Assembly: GCA_009923855.1 (NCBI GenBank) | Contig: RFST01000002.1 | Span: 1-55,140, forward strand | Direction: 5' to 3' | Length of the DNA: 55,140 nt | DNA from: Actinomycetota bacterium | Lineage (GTDB): Bacteria; Actinomycetota; Acidimicrobiia; Acidimicrobiales; Ilumatobacteraceae | Part shown: piece after piece, positions 20,106 to 30,285 of the stretch | Layout: every line of letters begins with the position of its first letter | How positions within the stretch are numbered: position 1 is the first letter of the stretch | The notes under the pieces: model-generated | Databases searched by the model: none | What the model saw: the letters and a program-made list of their open reading frames with translations, nothing else | Told to the model about the DNA's origin: nothing | Translations under genes and position numbers: made by a program

Positions 20106-21425
20106 GTGACGAGCGACCTCGGGGGCCCCGATCTCACCGGTGACCGTATCGAGGTGCGTTCCTCGGGGCCGCTCGAGGGCACCTTGGTGGTGCCGGGCGC
20201 GAAGAATTCAGTGTTGAAACTGATGGCCGCAGCGCTGCTATGCGACGGCACCACCCGGTTGACAAACGTGCCCCGGATCGCCGATGTGGACATCATGGGT
20301 GATCTCTTGGCCCACATCGGACTCCGGGTGAGCCGGCCGAGCCCTGATCGTGTTGAACTCACGAATGACGGGAACATCACGCCGGAGGCGCCGTATCGGC
20401 TGGTCGAGCGCATCAGGGCGTCGATCAATGTGCTCGGTCCGCTACTCGGTCGCTACGGGCGGGTGGTGCTGTCGATGCCGGGCGGAGACGACTTCGGATC
20501 ACGGCCGATCGACATGCATGTCGACGGGCTCCGCATGATGGGCGCAGAGTTCAAGTTTGCGCACGGCGAACTGACGGCCACGGCCGACCGACTGAGGGGT
20601 GCGCGCATCGTGTTCGACTACCCCAGCGTTGGGGCCACAGAGAACATCGTGATGGCCGCGGTGACCGCCGAGGGCGACACCGTCATCGATGGCGCAGCGC
20701 GTGAGCCCGAGGTGGTGGACCTGTGCCGGCTACTCGTGTCGATGGGTGCCGATATCTCTGGAATCGGCACGGCTGAACTACGTATTCGCGGCGTGGGGCG
20801 CGACGAGCTGCGACCGGCAGAGCATCACACGGTCTCGGACCGCATCCAAGCCGCCACCTATATCGCATCGGTCGCGGTCAGCGGTGGTCATCTCACCATG
20901 CTCGATGCTCGGGCTGATGACATGGAGATGTTCGTTCGCCGGTGTCGCGATATGGGGATCGAGATCTCCGCCGGCACGGCGATGTTGGGTGACCGGGAGG
21001 TGCCGTCTATGTCGGTGACCTCCACCGGGCGTCTGCGTGCTGTCGACGTGCAGACCCTGCCCTATCCCGGCGTGGCCACGGACTACAAGCCCCTGATCGT
21101 CACCATGTTGAGCGTTGCCGATGGCGTTGGAGTGGTGACCGAGAATCTCTACCCCGGACGGTTTCGCTACGTGGAAGAACTGATGCGTCTGGGCGCCGAT
21201 ATCACCACCACAGGCCATCACGCGGCTGTTCGAGGTCGGCCTCGGTTGTCGGGTGCACCGGTGCGAGCGCACGATATCCGCGCGGGTGCGGCGATGGTGG
21301 TGGCCGGCCTGGCCGCGGAAGGCACCACGACCATCACCGGGGTGCATCACATCGATCGTGGTTACGACGACCTCACGGGCCGCCTCGCTGGGGTTGGCGC
21401 CGACATCGTGCGTCGACACGGCTGA
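20106..21425 (+). CDS. murA: UDP-N-acetylglucosamine 1-carboxyvinyltransferase
   Basis: The 439-residue enzyme joins enolpyruvate from PEP to UDP-GlcNAc, the first committed step of peptidoglycan synthesis. Motifs: VPGAKNSVLKLMAAALL with the conserved Lys-Asn, LGPLLGRYGRVVLSMPGGDDFGSRPIDMH, and YPGVATDYKPL followed by ENLYPGRFRYVEEL. In the usual catalytic loop position (normally containing Cys or, in fosfomycin-resistant actinobacterial enzymes, Asp) the sequence is SMPGGDDFGSRPID, with no Cys, suggesting natural fosfomycin resistance. GTG 20106 is chosen from domain start and the -10 box; the frame is open further upstream. Confidence 0.93.
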   Translation: MTSDLGGPDLTGDRIEVRSSGPLEGTLVVPGAKNSVLKLMAAALLCDGTTRLTNVPRIADVDIMGDLLAHIGLRVSRPSPDRVELTNDGNITPEAPYRLVERIRASINVLGPLLGRYGRVVLSMPGGDDFGSRPIDMHVDGLRMMGAEFKFAHGELTATADRLRGARIVFDYPSVGATENIVMAAVTAEGDTVIDGAAREPEVVDLCRLLVSMGADISGIGTAELRIRGVGRDELRPAEHHTVSDRIQAATYIASVAVSGGHLTMLDARADDMEMFVRRCRDMGIEISAGTAMLGDREVPSMSVTSTGRLRAVDVQTLPYPGVATDYKPLIVTMLSVADGVGVVTENLYPGRFRYVEELMRLGADITTTGHHAAVRGRPRLSGAPVRAHDIRAGAAMVVAGLAAEGTTTITGVHHIDRGYDDLTGRLAGVGADIVRRHG

Positions 21426-21438
21426 GGTTCATCCGTTG

Positions 21439-21624
21439 TCAGTTACACCTGTTGTTGTCGTCGACCTCGCTGTTGGGTGTGGCCGCGGCGGCTGCGCGCT
21501 CCACACGTCGTTTCACCACGGCCAGTAAGCCGACGACGACGACGATTGGTCCGGCGATCAACAGGAGTTCATCCCAGCCGCCTTGATGTGCCAAGGTCAC
21601 GGTTGCGACGGTTCTGAAACCCAC
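21439..21624 (-). CDS. Small single-pass membrane protein
   Basis: A 61-residue frame with one strong membrane helix (LLLIAGPIVVVVGLLAVVKR, about residues 21-40), a positively charged flank and a short Ala-rich, then polar tail. Small proteins of this shape are common in actinobacteria and have no known role. GTG 21624 is chosen because TACCCT lies 7 bases before it. It is divergent from the Nfu gene and convergent with murA. Confidence 0.6.
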   Translation of the reverse strand: MGFRTVATVTLAHQGGWDELLLIAGPIVVVVGLLAVVKRRVERAAAAATPNSEVDDNNRCN

Positions 21625-21631
21625 AGTGCGA

Positions 21632-21637
21632 AGGGTA
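21632..21637 (-). promoter_or_regulatory. -10 box, leaderless small membrane protein
   Basis: TACCCT on the minus strand, 7 bases before GTG 21624. Confidence 0.5.
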
Positions 21638-21681
21638 CGGGATGCGTCGACGGTCCCGTCGGCTGGTTGAATGGGGAGCCC

Positions 21682-21927
21682 ATGCGAAGCAAGGTCGAAG
21701 CAACGATCGAAGTCATCCGTCCGGCGCTGCAAGCCGATGGTGGTGATATCGAACTGGTGGATGTGAACGAGGACACCGGTGTGGTGACCGTTCGCCTAGT
21801 CGGTGCGTGCGGAACCTGTCCGGTCAGCACCGATACGTTGAAGGGCGGAGTGGAGCGCATCATGCGTGACCGCATCGATGGAGTTACCGAGGTCATCGAC
21901 CTGTCGCAGACAGAGAACGCAATCTGA
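21682..21927 (+). CDS. Nfu-type Fe-S cluster scaffold/carrier (NifU C-terminal domain)
   Basis: The 81-residue protein is a stand-alone NifU C-terminal (Nfu) domain. ADGGDIELVDV and GACGTCPVSTDTLKGGVE contain the CxxC pair that binds a 4Fe-4S cluster between two subunits. It delivers clusters to target enzymes. ATG 21682 is preceded by GGGGAG. Its TGA overlaps the meaB ATG by one base (TGATG). Confidence 0.88.
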   Translation: MRSKVEATIEVIRPALQADGGDIELVDVNEDTGVVTVRLVGACGTCPVSTDTLKGGVERIMRDRIDGVTEVIDLSQTENAI

Positions 21928-22889
21928 TGGCGCGGCCACCTGCTGACCCGGTCCAACTCTTCGGCGCCGCCCTCGAGGGCGACCGCTCGTCCACGGCGCG
22001 CCTGCTCTCGTTGATCGAGCGTGGGGGTGACCCAGCTCGTGAGGTGGGCCGTCTCGCATATCCGCGCAGTGGTGATGGCTACACCGTCGGGCTCACCGGT
22101 GCCCCGGGAGCTGGCAAGAGCACCCTCACGTCAGCGCTCATCGGTCACCTGCGCTCGCTGGAGCTAGAGGTGGCGGTGCTGGCCATCGACCCCTCCTCGC
22201 CATTCACCGGCGGCGCGATCCTCGGCGACCGGGTGCGGATGCAGGACCATGCCACCGACCCGGGGGTGTTCATTCGCTCGATGGCGACCCGTGGACATCT
22301 TGGTGGTCTGTCGCTGGCTACACCCGAGGCGGTGCGCCTGCTCGATGCGCTGGGCCGGCAATGGATCCTGATCGAGACCGTGGGCGTGGGCCAGGTCGAG
22401 GTCGAAGTGGCGGGCAAGGCCGACACCACCGTGGTGGTGGTGAACCCGGGATGGGGTGACAGTGTGCAGGCCAACAAAGCGGGCCTGATGGAGATCGCTG
22501 ACGTGTTCGTGATCAACAAGGCCGATCGTGCCGGCGTGGACGAAACCCGTCGTGACCTTGAACAGATGCTCGACCTGTCGGAATTGCCGCACGACTCGTG
22601 GCGACCGCCGATCGTGGCAACCGTGGCAGCTGACGGCACCGGGGTGCCCGACCTGTGGGACGCGGTGCTCGCGCATCGTGAACATGCCGAATCATCAGGG
22701 CTGCTGAGCGAACGTCGTGAGTTCCGCACCCGAGAAGAACTCCGCGAGATCGTGGCCAATCGTCTCCACGAGCGGGCGCGTCAGTTGTGCACGGGCGACC
22801 GTTGGGACGAACTCACCGAGTCGGTCGTCGGACGAACCGTCGATCCGTGGGCGGCGGCCGACGAGATGCTCGACGGCGTCGACGCCTGA
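21927..22889 (+). CDS. meaB: MeaB/ArgK-type GTPase for B12-dependent mutases
   Basis: The 320-residue G3E GTPase loads or protects the cobalamin cofactor of methylmalonyl-CoA-type mutases. P-loop GAPGAGKST, the segment AIDPSSPFTGGAILGDRVRM, the FIRSMATRGHLGGLS block, ETVGVGQVEVEV and the base-recognition motif NKAD are all present. No mutase gene is in the window, so its partner is elsewhere. It is coupled to the Nfu gene. Its last 109 bases overlap the end of the opposing AbiEi-like frame. Confidence 0.92.
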   Translation: MARPPADPVQLFGAALEGDRSSTARLLSLIERGGDPAREVGRLAYPRSGDGYTVGLTGAPGAGKSTLTSALIGHLRSLELEVAVLAIDPSSPFTGGAILGDRVRMQDHATDPGVFIRSMATRGHLGGLSLATPEAVRLLDALGRQWILIETVGVGQVEVEVAGKADTTVVVVNPGWGDSVQANKAGLMEIADVFVINKADRAGVDETRRDLEQMLDLSELPHDSWRPPIVATVAADGTGVPDLWDAVLAHREHAESSGLLSERREFRTREELREIVANRLHERARQLCTGDRWDELTESVVGRTVDPWAAADEMLDGVDA

Positions 22890-23461
22890 CCCACCGCATC
22901 GAGGGCGTGGAGGAGCGCCCCTGGTCCGGGGCGGCCGCGACGGCGCCAACGAACTGCTCCGGCGCGCAGTTCGTCGACGGTCCATCCGGCCCGTAGAGCT
23001 GAGACGACGGCGCGGCTGGTGGGGCCGGCACCGCCGTGAGGTGCCAGAAGTGCCAGCGTTGCCGGAACCGAGAGCACCGGGATGTCATCGACCTCGACAA
23101 CATCGGCATCGGTCAGCCCCCGTGAGAAATGGGTGATGACCTCACCGGGCCGACCGGGCCAGGCGCCCTTGTGGCAAAGCAGGTCGACCGGTTGATGATC
23201 GGCAAAGCCGTCGAGGCCATGTAAGCGGGCAGCCGCACCGTGGGAGATCACACCGCGGCCAGGCGCGAGGGTGGCGATGCGACACCGTTGTCGCCACGTG
23301 GATGCGACCGCGGTGCACCGAACCACCCGCGATGCGGGACGATCGAGGATGCCATTGGCGACGAGGCGCTGCTCACGGTGCCATGTGATGCCGTGGGCGC
23401 GTGCCACCGAGCAATGGGCGACCCCGTCATGGTCGCGCAGATGGTGAAAGAAGTCGTGCAT
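22781..23461 (-). pseudogene. AbiEi-like/DUF559-type protein, probably truncated at the 3' end
   Basis: From ATG 23461 the frame gives 226 residues. The first about 190 resemble actinobacterial proteins with an AbiEi-antitoxin-like winged helix: an N-terminal HTH (VARAHGITWHREQRLVANGI), ISHGAAARLHGLDGF, the DVVEVDDIPVLSVPATLALL block and a closing arginine-rich helix. In such proteins an endonuclease-like DUF559 domain usually follows. Here the last about 35 residues are low-complexity Ser/Thr sequence that is simply the antisense of meaB, so the original C-terminus seems lost. No AbiEii-like toxin is adjacent. Whether it is still expressed is unclear. Confidence 0.5.
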
Positions 23462-23504
23462 GCCGGCCGTGGCGACCGGGCGATGCGTGGCAGGGAAGCG
23501 CGGG

Positions 23505-24278
23505 TCAGTGTCCGGTGAACTCGGCTTTGCCCGGCCCGTGCTCGAGGAAGCTCTGGACACCGATCTGGGAATCTTCAGAGGTGAACACCTCGACGAAGAG
23601 GTCTTGTTCACGCCGCAGCCCGTCCGCCAGTGACAGGTCAGCGCCCTCATCGATGGCTTGTTTCGTCAAGGCCTGTGCGACGGTTGCACCCCGAGCGATC
23701 TGGCCGGCGAGTTCTAGGACTCGGTCGCGGAGTGCCTCATGGTCGATGACTTCGTCAGCGAGTCCGATGCGCAGCGCTTCATCGGCCGCGACCTGGCGGC
23801 CAGTTAAGCAGAGTTCTTTCGCGCGGCTGATTCCCACCAGTTCGCGAAGCCGCTGAGTGCCCCCACCCCCGGGGATGATGCCGAGCAGAATTTCGGGCTG
23901 GCCAAAGACGGCTTTGGTGGAGGCGACGCGATAGTCGCATGCCATCGCGAGCTCGCAACCACCGCCAAGGGCGTAGCCAGCGACTTCGGCGATGACGAAG
24001 CGGGGAAGGGCGGCGATCGCGTCGAGCGCGGTGTGAATGGCGACGGTGACCTCGCGGGCTTCCTCTGGGCCGCCGAACTCGCTGATATCGGCACCGGCGG
24101 CGAAGATGCGGTCACCGCCAGTGACGATCACCACCTTGGGTGGGTCATTGCGCAGTTCGTCGGCGATTGCTGCCAATTGCCCGGTGACCGCCCGCGACAG
24201 AGCGTTCACCTTCCCGTTGCACAAGGTGATGATGGCAATGCCGTCATCACGACGTTCGAGGGTTACGACGGTGTCCAT
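23505..24278 (-). CDS. Enoyl-CoA hydratase/isomerase
   Basis: The 257-residue crotonase-family protein hydrates enoyl-CoA in fatty-acid beta-oxidation. The oxyanion-hole segments are FAAGADISEFGG and GYALGGGCELAMACDYR, and the catalytic region is PEILLGIIPGGGGTQRL with the conserved Glu. This fits a true enoyl-CoA hydratase rather than a distant family member. ATG 24278 is preferred to ATG 24290 because CATGCT lies 7 bases upstream. Confidence 0.9.
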   Translation of the reverse strand: MDTVVTLERRDDGIAIITLCNGKVNALSRAVTGQLAAIADELRNDPPKVVIVTGGDRIFAAGADISEFGGPEEAREVTVAIHTALDAIAALPRFVIAEVAGYALGGGCELAMACDYRVASTKAVFGQPEILLGIIPGGGGTQRLRELVGISRAKELCLTGRQVAADEALRIGLADEVIDHEALRDRVLELAGQIARGATVAQALTKQAIDEGADLSLADGLRREQDLFVEVFTSEDSQIGVQSFLEHGPGKAEFTGH

Positions 24279-24285
24279 GGCCGAC

Positions 24286-24291
24286 AGCATG
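24286..24291 (-). promoter_or_regulatory. Possible -10 box, enoyl-CoA hydratase
   Basis: CATGCT on the minus strand, 7 bases before ATG 24278; a weak variant of the recurring box. Confidence 0.3.
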
Positions 24292-24324
24292 GCACTTCAT
24301 CGCCGTGGAAGGCTGCTCGGCGGG

Positions 24325-25482
24325 TTACCCGATGGCCGCGGTATAGACCCTACGTGTGCGGTCCGCCACCGCCGCCCACGTGTAATTGTCCACCAAGGCC
24401 GCGCCGCGACGACGAAGATCATCGCCAAAATCAACGTCGCTGAGGGCAGCGACGATTCGGTCGGCCAACATGGCGGCATTGCCCGGCTCGAATGTGAGGG
24501 CGGCGCCACTGTCCCCAATGACTTCGGCGAGTCCACCAGTGGCCGCCACCACGAGCGGGCCACCGCCGGCCAATGCTTCGAGGGCAACCACCCCGAAGGG
24601 TTCGTACAAGGACGGGATCACCACGCAGTCGGCGCGGTGGACCGCGGCGCGCAACCGGTTGTCGTCGAGCCACCCCGGCAAATCGATGGCATCGGACAGG
24701 CCCGCCACATCTACACGAGATTGCAACTCTGCGGAGTAGGTGCCGTGACCGGCGATCATGCAGCGGGCCTCGGGGACCCGCGTGCGCACAGCGGCCATCG
24801 CGTCGATCAGCACCTGGAAGCCCTTCTCGTACTGCACCCGGCCCCATGTGAGGATCAGCGGTGGGTCGTCGGGCGCAGGTGCTGCCTCATCGGCCCCCAC
24901 CGTGCGCCACCAAGCTGGGTCGATGCCGCCGATGATCGGGTGGACGACTGCAGGGTCCAACTCGAAGTCACCGATGACCTGTCGGGCGAGCAGGCCGGTA
25001 ATGGCGATGACGTGCCGGGAGTTCACCGCCGCCCACCACTCGACACCATTCACATCGGTGGGGACACCCGGTGGGACGTGCCCGCCGTGTCGGCTGCGCT
25101 CGGTGCCATGGAATGTGGTGACGACCGGCACGCCGTGGAGGTGCGACAACACCTGGGCCGCCCAGGCCACCTGCCAGTCGTGGGCATGGACGACGTCGGG
25201 GCGCCACTGCTCCAATGCGGTCGAGGCGGCGACCATGGCGTGGTTCGCTGATGCCACACGGGCGATGGCGCGATCGGGTAGCCATGGCAGGTCGACCTCG
25301 GCGCGCAGAATGCGCACGCCGGCAAGGGTGCTATCGCGTTCGAGTTGTCGGTCGTCGCGACGGGTGATCACCACGACGTCGTCATCTCCGGCCGCCAGGG
25401 CGTGGGCCAGACCGTCCACGTGGGCGGCCATCCCGCCCGAACTCGTCGGCGGGAGTTCCCACGACAGCATCAGGATGCGCAC
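24325..25482 (-). CDS. GT4 glycosyltransferase, glycogen-synthase-like
   Basis: The 385-residue GT-B enzyme begins RILMLSWELPPTSSGGMAAHV, typical of the glycogen/starch synthase and GT4 group. HAHDWQVAWAA and the donor-site block IPSLYEPFGVVALEALAGG contain the conserved E-x7-E. Divergence from glgB, with overlapping promoters, points to glycogen or another alpha-glucan; mycobacterial GlgM-type enzymes are the closest functional model, but donor and acceptor cannot be read directly. GTG 25482 fits a -10 box that would lie inside the longer frame from ATG 25494. Confidence 0.82.
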   Translation of the reverse strand: MRILMLSWELPPTSSGGMAAHVDGLAHALAAGDDDVVVITRRDDRQLERDSTLAGVRILRAEVDLPWLPDRAIARVASANHAMVAASTALEQWRPDVVHAHDWQVAWAAQVLSHLHGVPVVTTFHGTERSRHGGHVPPGVPTDVNGVEWWAAVNSRHVIAITGLLARQVIGDFELDPAVVHPIIGGIDPAWWRTVGADEAAPAPDDPPLILTWGRVQYEKGFQVLIDAMAAVRTRVPEARCMIAGHGTYSAELQSRVDVAGLSDAIDLPGWLDDNRLRAAVHRADCVVIPSLYEPFGVVALEALAGGGPLVVAATGGLAEVIGDSGAALTFEPGNAAMLADRIVAALSDVDFGDDLRRRGAALVDNYTWAAVADRTRRVYTAAIG

Positions 25483-25489
25483 GGCGCGC

Positions 25490-25495
25490 ACCATA
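25490..25495 (-). promoter_or_regulatory. -10 box, leaderless glycosyltransferase
   Basis: TATGGT on the minus strand, 7 bases before GTG 25482. It overlaps the glgB box by two base pairs. Confidence 0.5.
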
Positions 25496-25499
25496 CTCT
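25494..25499 (+). promoter_or_regulatory. -10 box, leaderless glgB-azlCD
   Basis: TACTCT, 6 bases before GTG 25506. Confidence 0.55.
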
Positions 25500-25505
25500 G
25501 GGGTT

Positions 25506-27367
<1,862 letters not shown>

Positions 27368-27371
<4 letters not shown>

Positions 27372-28018
27372 ACGAACAGCGGTCGGTCGTGTCGGCGGGT
27401 CTCGTTCTCGCCGCAGCTGTCGGAGTGTTCGGCATCGCCTTCGGTGCGGGAGCGGTCAGTGCCGGGGCATCGGTGTGGCAGGCGTGTGTGATGTCGTTGG
27501 CGGTGTTCACTGGGGCATCGCAGTTCTCCGCCATCAGCGTGATCGCCGCCGGTGGTGGCACGGTGGCAGCTCTCGGTGGCGCCACGCTGCTCGCGGCCCG
27601 CAACGGCGTCTACGCCTTGGCGATGTCGCGTGTGCTTCCCCGCGGCAGGTTGGCCACCCGCTTGATCGCGGCTCAGGTCACCATCGACGAGTCGACCGCG
27701 ATGGCGTCGGCGGCGCGTGACAACACTGAAGCGCGCCGCGCCTTCTGGGTGACGGGACTTGGCGTCTACGTGTTCTGGAATCTTGGAACGCTCGTCGGCG
27801 CGGTGGCGGGCAGCGCAGTCGACCCGGCCGTATTCGGACTTGATGCTGCGTTTCCGTCCGGATTCGTAGCGATGCTGGCACCGTTGATGGACCAGCCTGC
27901 ACATCGTGCCGCAGCCATCGGCGGGGCCGTGATCTGCCTTGTCGCAACCCCGGTGCTACCGGTGGGGCTTCCGATCCTCTGTGCTGCGGCGGCGGTCATG
28001 CTGGGGGTGCGGCGATGA
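27368..28018 (+). CDS. azlC: AzlC-family branched-chain amino-acid exporter, large subunit
   Basis: The 216-residue membrane protein has about seven hydrophobic segments. FGAGAVSAGASVWQACVMSLAVFTGASQFSAI and AARNGVYALAMSRVLP match the AzlC family (BrnF in corynebacteria). With AzlD it exports branched-chain amino acids and methionine. ATG 27368 overlaps the glgB stop by ATGA; the frame is open further upstream but that part is antisense-like filler. The azlC end overlaps the azlD start by ATGA. Confidence 0.87.
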
Positions 28019-28320
28019 CGTGGACACTCGTGATCGTGCTGGCTGTCGTTGCCTACGCCTTCAAAGCCACCGGCATGGTGCTGGCGGCCGGTCGCCGGCT
28101 GCCACCCGTGCTGGACCGCGCTGCAGCATTGGTGCCTGCCGCGCTCATTGCCGCATTGGTGGTCAACGACACGGTGACGTCAGCGGGGGCATTGACCATC
28201 GATGCGCGCGCGGTCGGCGTTGGCGCGGCGATGGTGGCCGCGTGGCGACGGGCGCATCTCATCGTGGTGATCGTGCTGGGCGCCGCGGTGACGGCGGCAG
28301 TGCGTGCGATCGGGATGTAG
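28015..28320 (+). CDS. azlD: AzlD-family branched-chain amino-acid exporter, small subunit
   Basis: The 101-residue protein has four hydrophobic segments with the AzlD pattern: YAFKATGMVLAAGRRLPPVLDRAAALVPAALIAALV, then AVGVGAAMVAAWRRAHLIVVIV. It forms the exporter with AzlC and is coupled to it. Its stop lies within a hairpin shared with the convergent galT. Confidence 0.85.
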   Translation: MTWTLVIVLAVVAYAFKATGMVLAAGRRLPPVLDRAAALVPAALIAALVVNDTVTSAGALTIDARAVGVGAAMVAAWRRAHLIVVIVLGAAVTAAVRAIGM

Positions 28321-28338
28321 TGCTGCTCAGCTCCCGAT
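28309..28338. terminator. Nested hairpin between convergent azlD and galT
   Basis: ATCGGGA (28309-28315) pairs with TCCCGAT (28332-28338). Inside, GCTG/CAGC (28322-28331) forms a second stem. Both stop codons are inside or at its edge. No T-tract. Confidence 0.45.
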
Positions 28339-29319
28339 GCTGCTCGTGCTGACGCTGCGCAACGATTCAGCAGCTTGCTCCGGTGGGACAACGTTGATGA
28401 GCACGCCGGTCCCGCGCTCGAAGCCGGCTTGGGTGACGAGGTTCGGCCAGATGTGGACGTGCCAGTGATATTCGCCGGCGTGCTGATGAGGTGCCGAGTG
28501 AAAACCCACGTTGTAGGCGACATCACCAAGGGTGACGTGTAGCGCGGCCATCGCATCGCGCAGCGCGCGCCCAATCGCGGCCAACGACTCACTGGTCGCA
28601 TCCTGCAGATGCTGGCCGTGATCGCGAGGAATGATCAGCAATTCGTATGGCGTGCCACTCCAGTAGGGGCAGAGCACCACGGCATGATCATTGGCGGCGA
28701 CGATGCGCGTGCCAGCCGCGAGTTCCGCCTCGATCGTCGTGCACAGAACGCATCCACCGGCGAAACGCGCGAAGGCCTTTTCTTCTTCGAGAACTTCACC
28801 GGGGACGAAGGGGAGGCCCATGAGTTGGCCATGGGGGTGGCTGAGCGAGGCACCGGCCTCGCGGCCGTGGTTCACAATCGCCTGGGTGTAGCGGATGTGC
28901 TTGGCGCCCGCGTGCGAGACGAAGCGGCGCTGCAGGGCGAGCATGAACTGTTCCGCCGCAGTGTCGTCGAGCCGGTCGAGGCCGGCGAGATGGTCGGGGG
29001 TGTACACGAAGACCTCGTGGATGCCGGTGCCGTCGGCAGTGACATGCACTGGCCCTTCGTGGTGAACGGCGAATCCGTCCTCACCATCGAAGGCGGGGTA
29101 CAGGTTCGGGATTACCCGCACGGTCCACGATCCCGACTCGTCGATTGTCTCGAGTGCCGGGGGAGTGGATTCTTCATTGCCGGGACAGAAGGGGCACGGG
29201 CGATCACTGGGCCCGTCGGCCACGGGGGACCGCGGGGCGAAGTCGGTCGGTCGCTGCGCCCGCTCGGACACGATGGTCACCCAGCGACCGGTCAACTGGT
29301 TCAGGCGGAGCTGGCTCAC
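28327..29319 (-). CDS. galT: Galactose-1-phosphate uridylyltransferase
   Basis: The 330-residue HIT-superfamily enzyme exchanges UMP between UDP-glucose and galactose 1-phosphate (Leloir pathway). CPFCPGNEESTPP is the N-terminal zinc-type block. SLSHPHGQLMGLPFVP carries the HPH active site whose second His is the nucleophile, and GEYHWHVHIWPNL is the C-terminal metal/histidine block. No galK or galE is nearby, so it may serve UDP-sugar supply generally. GTG 29319 has TATCCT 10 bases upstream. Confidence 0.9.
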   Translation of the reverse strand: MSQLRLNQLTGRWVTIVSERAQRPTDFAPRSPVADGPSDRPCPFCPGNEESTPPALETIDESGSWTVRVIPNLYPAFDGEDGFAVHHEGPVHVTADGTGIHEVFVYTPDHLAGLDRLDDTAAEQFMLALQRRFVSHAGAKHIRYTQAIVNHGREAGASLSHPHGQLMGLPFVPGEVLEEEKAFARFAGGCVLCTTIEAELAAGTRIVAANDHAVVLCPYWSGTPYELLIIPRDHGQHLQDATSESLAAIGRALRDAMAALHVTLGDVAYNVGFHSAPHQHAGEYHWHVHIWPNLVTQAGFERGTGVLINVVPPEQAAESLRSVSTSSIGS

Positions 29320-29329
29320 AGTGGTGCTC

Positions 29330-29335
29330 AGGATA
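29330..29335 (-). promoter_or_regulatory. -10 box, galT
   Basis: TATCCT on the minus strand, 10 bases before GTG 29319; longest spacer in the series, so a very short leader is likely. Confidence 0.4.
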
Positions 29336-29401
29336 GACCGCTCAGATGCCGGGTCGGCACATCACCCGGTGGCATGAGGAGTTGCGGGTTCTGTGGCGCA
29401 C

Positions 29402-30217
29402 TCATGTCGGGCGCCGATAGATCGAGATGTGGTTGTCGGCACCCGGGGTAAAGGTTGATCCGTCCCAGTCGGCGAGCCGGCTCTCGAGCACGAGGCCGGC
29501 ATCTGTTGCCATCTGGTCGATCTCGGCAATCGTGAGGTAGCGGATACTCCACGGTCGCAGACGTACTCGGTCGCCGTCGGTGAACTCGATGAAGTGTCCC
29601 TCGGCAATGTGGTCATCGCCGTGGTGTCGTGCCACCGACAGAACCACCCGCTCGGTCGTCATCGATCGCACGCCCACCGTGGTGCCGTGATCGTCGTCGC
29701 TCGGTGGCACGGCTGCCTCGACAATGAAGATTCCATCGGGTGCCAGCACGGAGGCCACGCTGGCGAACAGAGCCCGTTGGCGGCTTTCGGTATGCAGGTT
29801 GAACACCGTGTTGTACGCCGCCACCACGGCAGTGATGTGTTCGCCATGTGTTGCCGAGCCGAGGTCGTCCACCATGTCACCGCGCACGGCAACGATCGTG
29901 CGCCCGGTGTCGTTGACGGCGAGTTGTTCCAGCATCTCCGCACTCACATCAATCCCGATGACTCGGCGCCCACGGGCCGTGATGGCAAGTGCCACACGCC
30001 CGGTGCCGACTCCCAGTTCGCACACTGCTCCCACTGGAGCGCGCCCATCGACCAGTGCAGCGAGAGCATCCACATCACTCAGGTCGTGGTACCAGTCGTC
30101 GTAGACGTCTGCGAAGGCACGGCCATAGGTGTCGGCGGAGTAGCCGGCCATGGTGCGAGCGTCGCCCGCTGCAGCGCTGTGGCTGCTGGCGGCATCGTCG
30201 CGTCGGCTGGGCTGCAC
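29402..30217 (-). CDS. Class I SAM-dependent methyltransferase
   Basis: The 271-residue protein has a Rossmann-type methyltransferase core: YDDWYHDLSDVDAL leading in, SAM-binding motif I CELGVGTGRVALAI, IGIDVSAEMLEQL (acidic residue for the ribose), and AAYNTVFNLHTESRQ. It resembles small-molecule methyltransferases; no substrate can be assigned. It starts at GTG 30217 with TAGGTT 6 bases upstream, divergent from the cysteine desulfurase. Confidence 0.85.
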   Translation of the reverse strand: MQPSRRDDAASSHSAAAGDARTMAGYSADTYGRAFADVYDDWYHDLSDVDALAALVDGRAPVGAVCELGVGTGRVALAITARGRRVIGIDVSAEMLEQLAVNDTGRTIVAVRGDMVDDLGSATHGEHITAVVAAYNTVFNLHTESRQRALFASVASVLAPDGIFIVEAAVPPSDDDHGTTVGVRSMTTERVVLSVARHHGDDHIAEGHFIEFTDGDRVRLRPWSIRYLTIAEIDQMATDAGLVLESRLADWDGSTFTPGADNHISIYRRPT

Positions 30218-30223
30218 GTCGGC

Positions 30224-30229
30224 AACCTA
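30224..30229 (-). promoter_or_regulatory. -10 box, leaderless methyltransferase
   Basis: TAGGTT on the minus strand, 6 bases before GTG 30217. Confidence 0.55.
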
Positions 30230-30272
30230 TCGGTGGCGGTGGCGTGCAGCCGTCACGGTCATGATGCTGCCC

Positions 30273-30278
30273 TAGGCT
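30273..30278 (+). promoter_or_regulatory. -10 box, leaderless cysteine desulfurase-mnmA
   Basis: TAGGCT, 7 bases before GTG 30286. Confidence 0.55.
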
Positions 30279-30285
30279 CAGGGGC

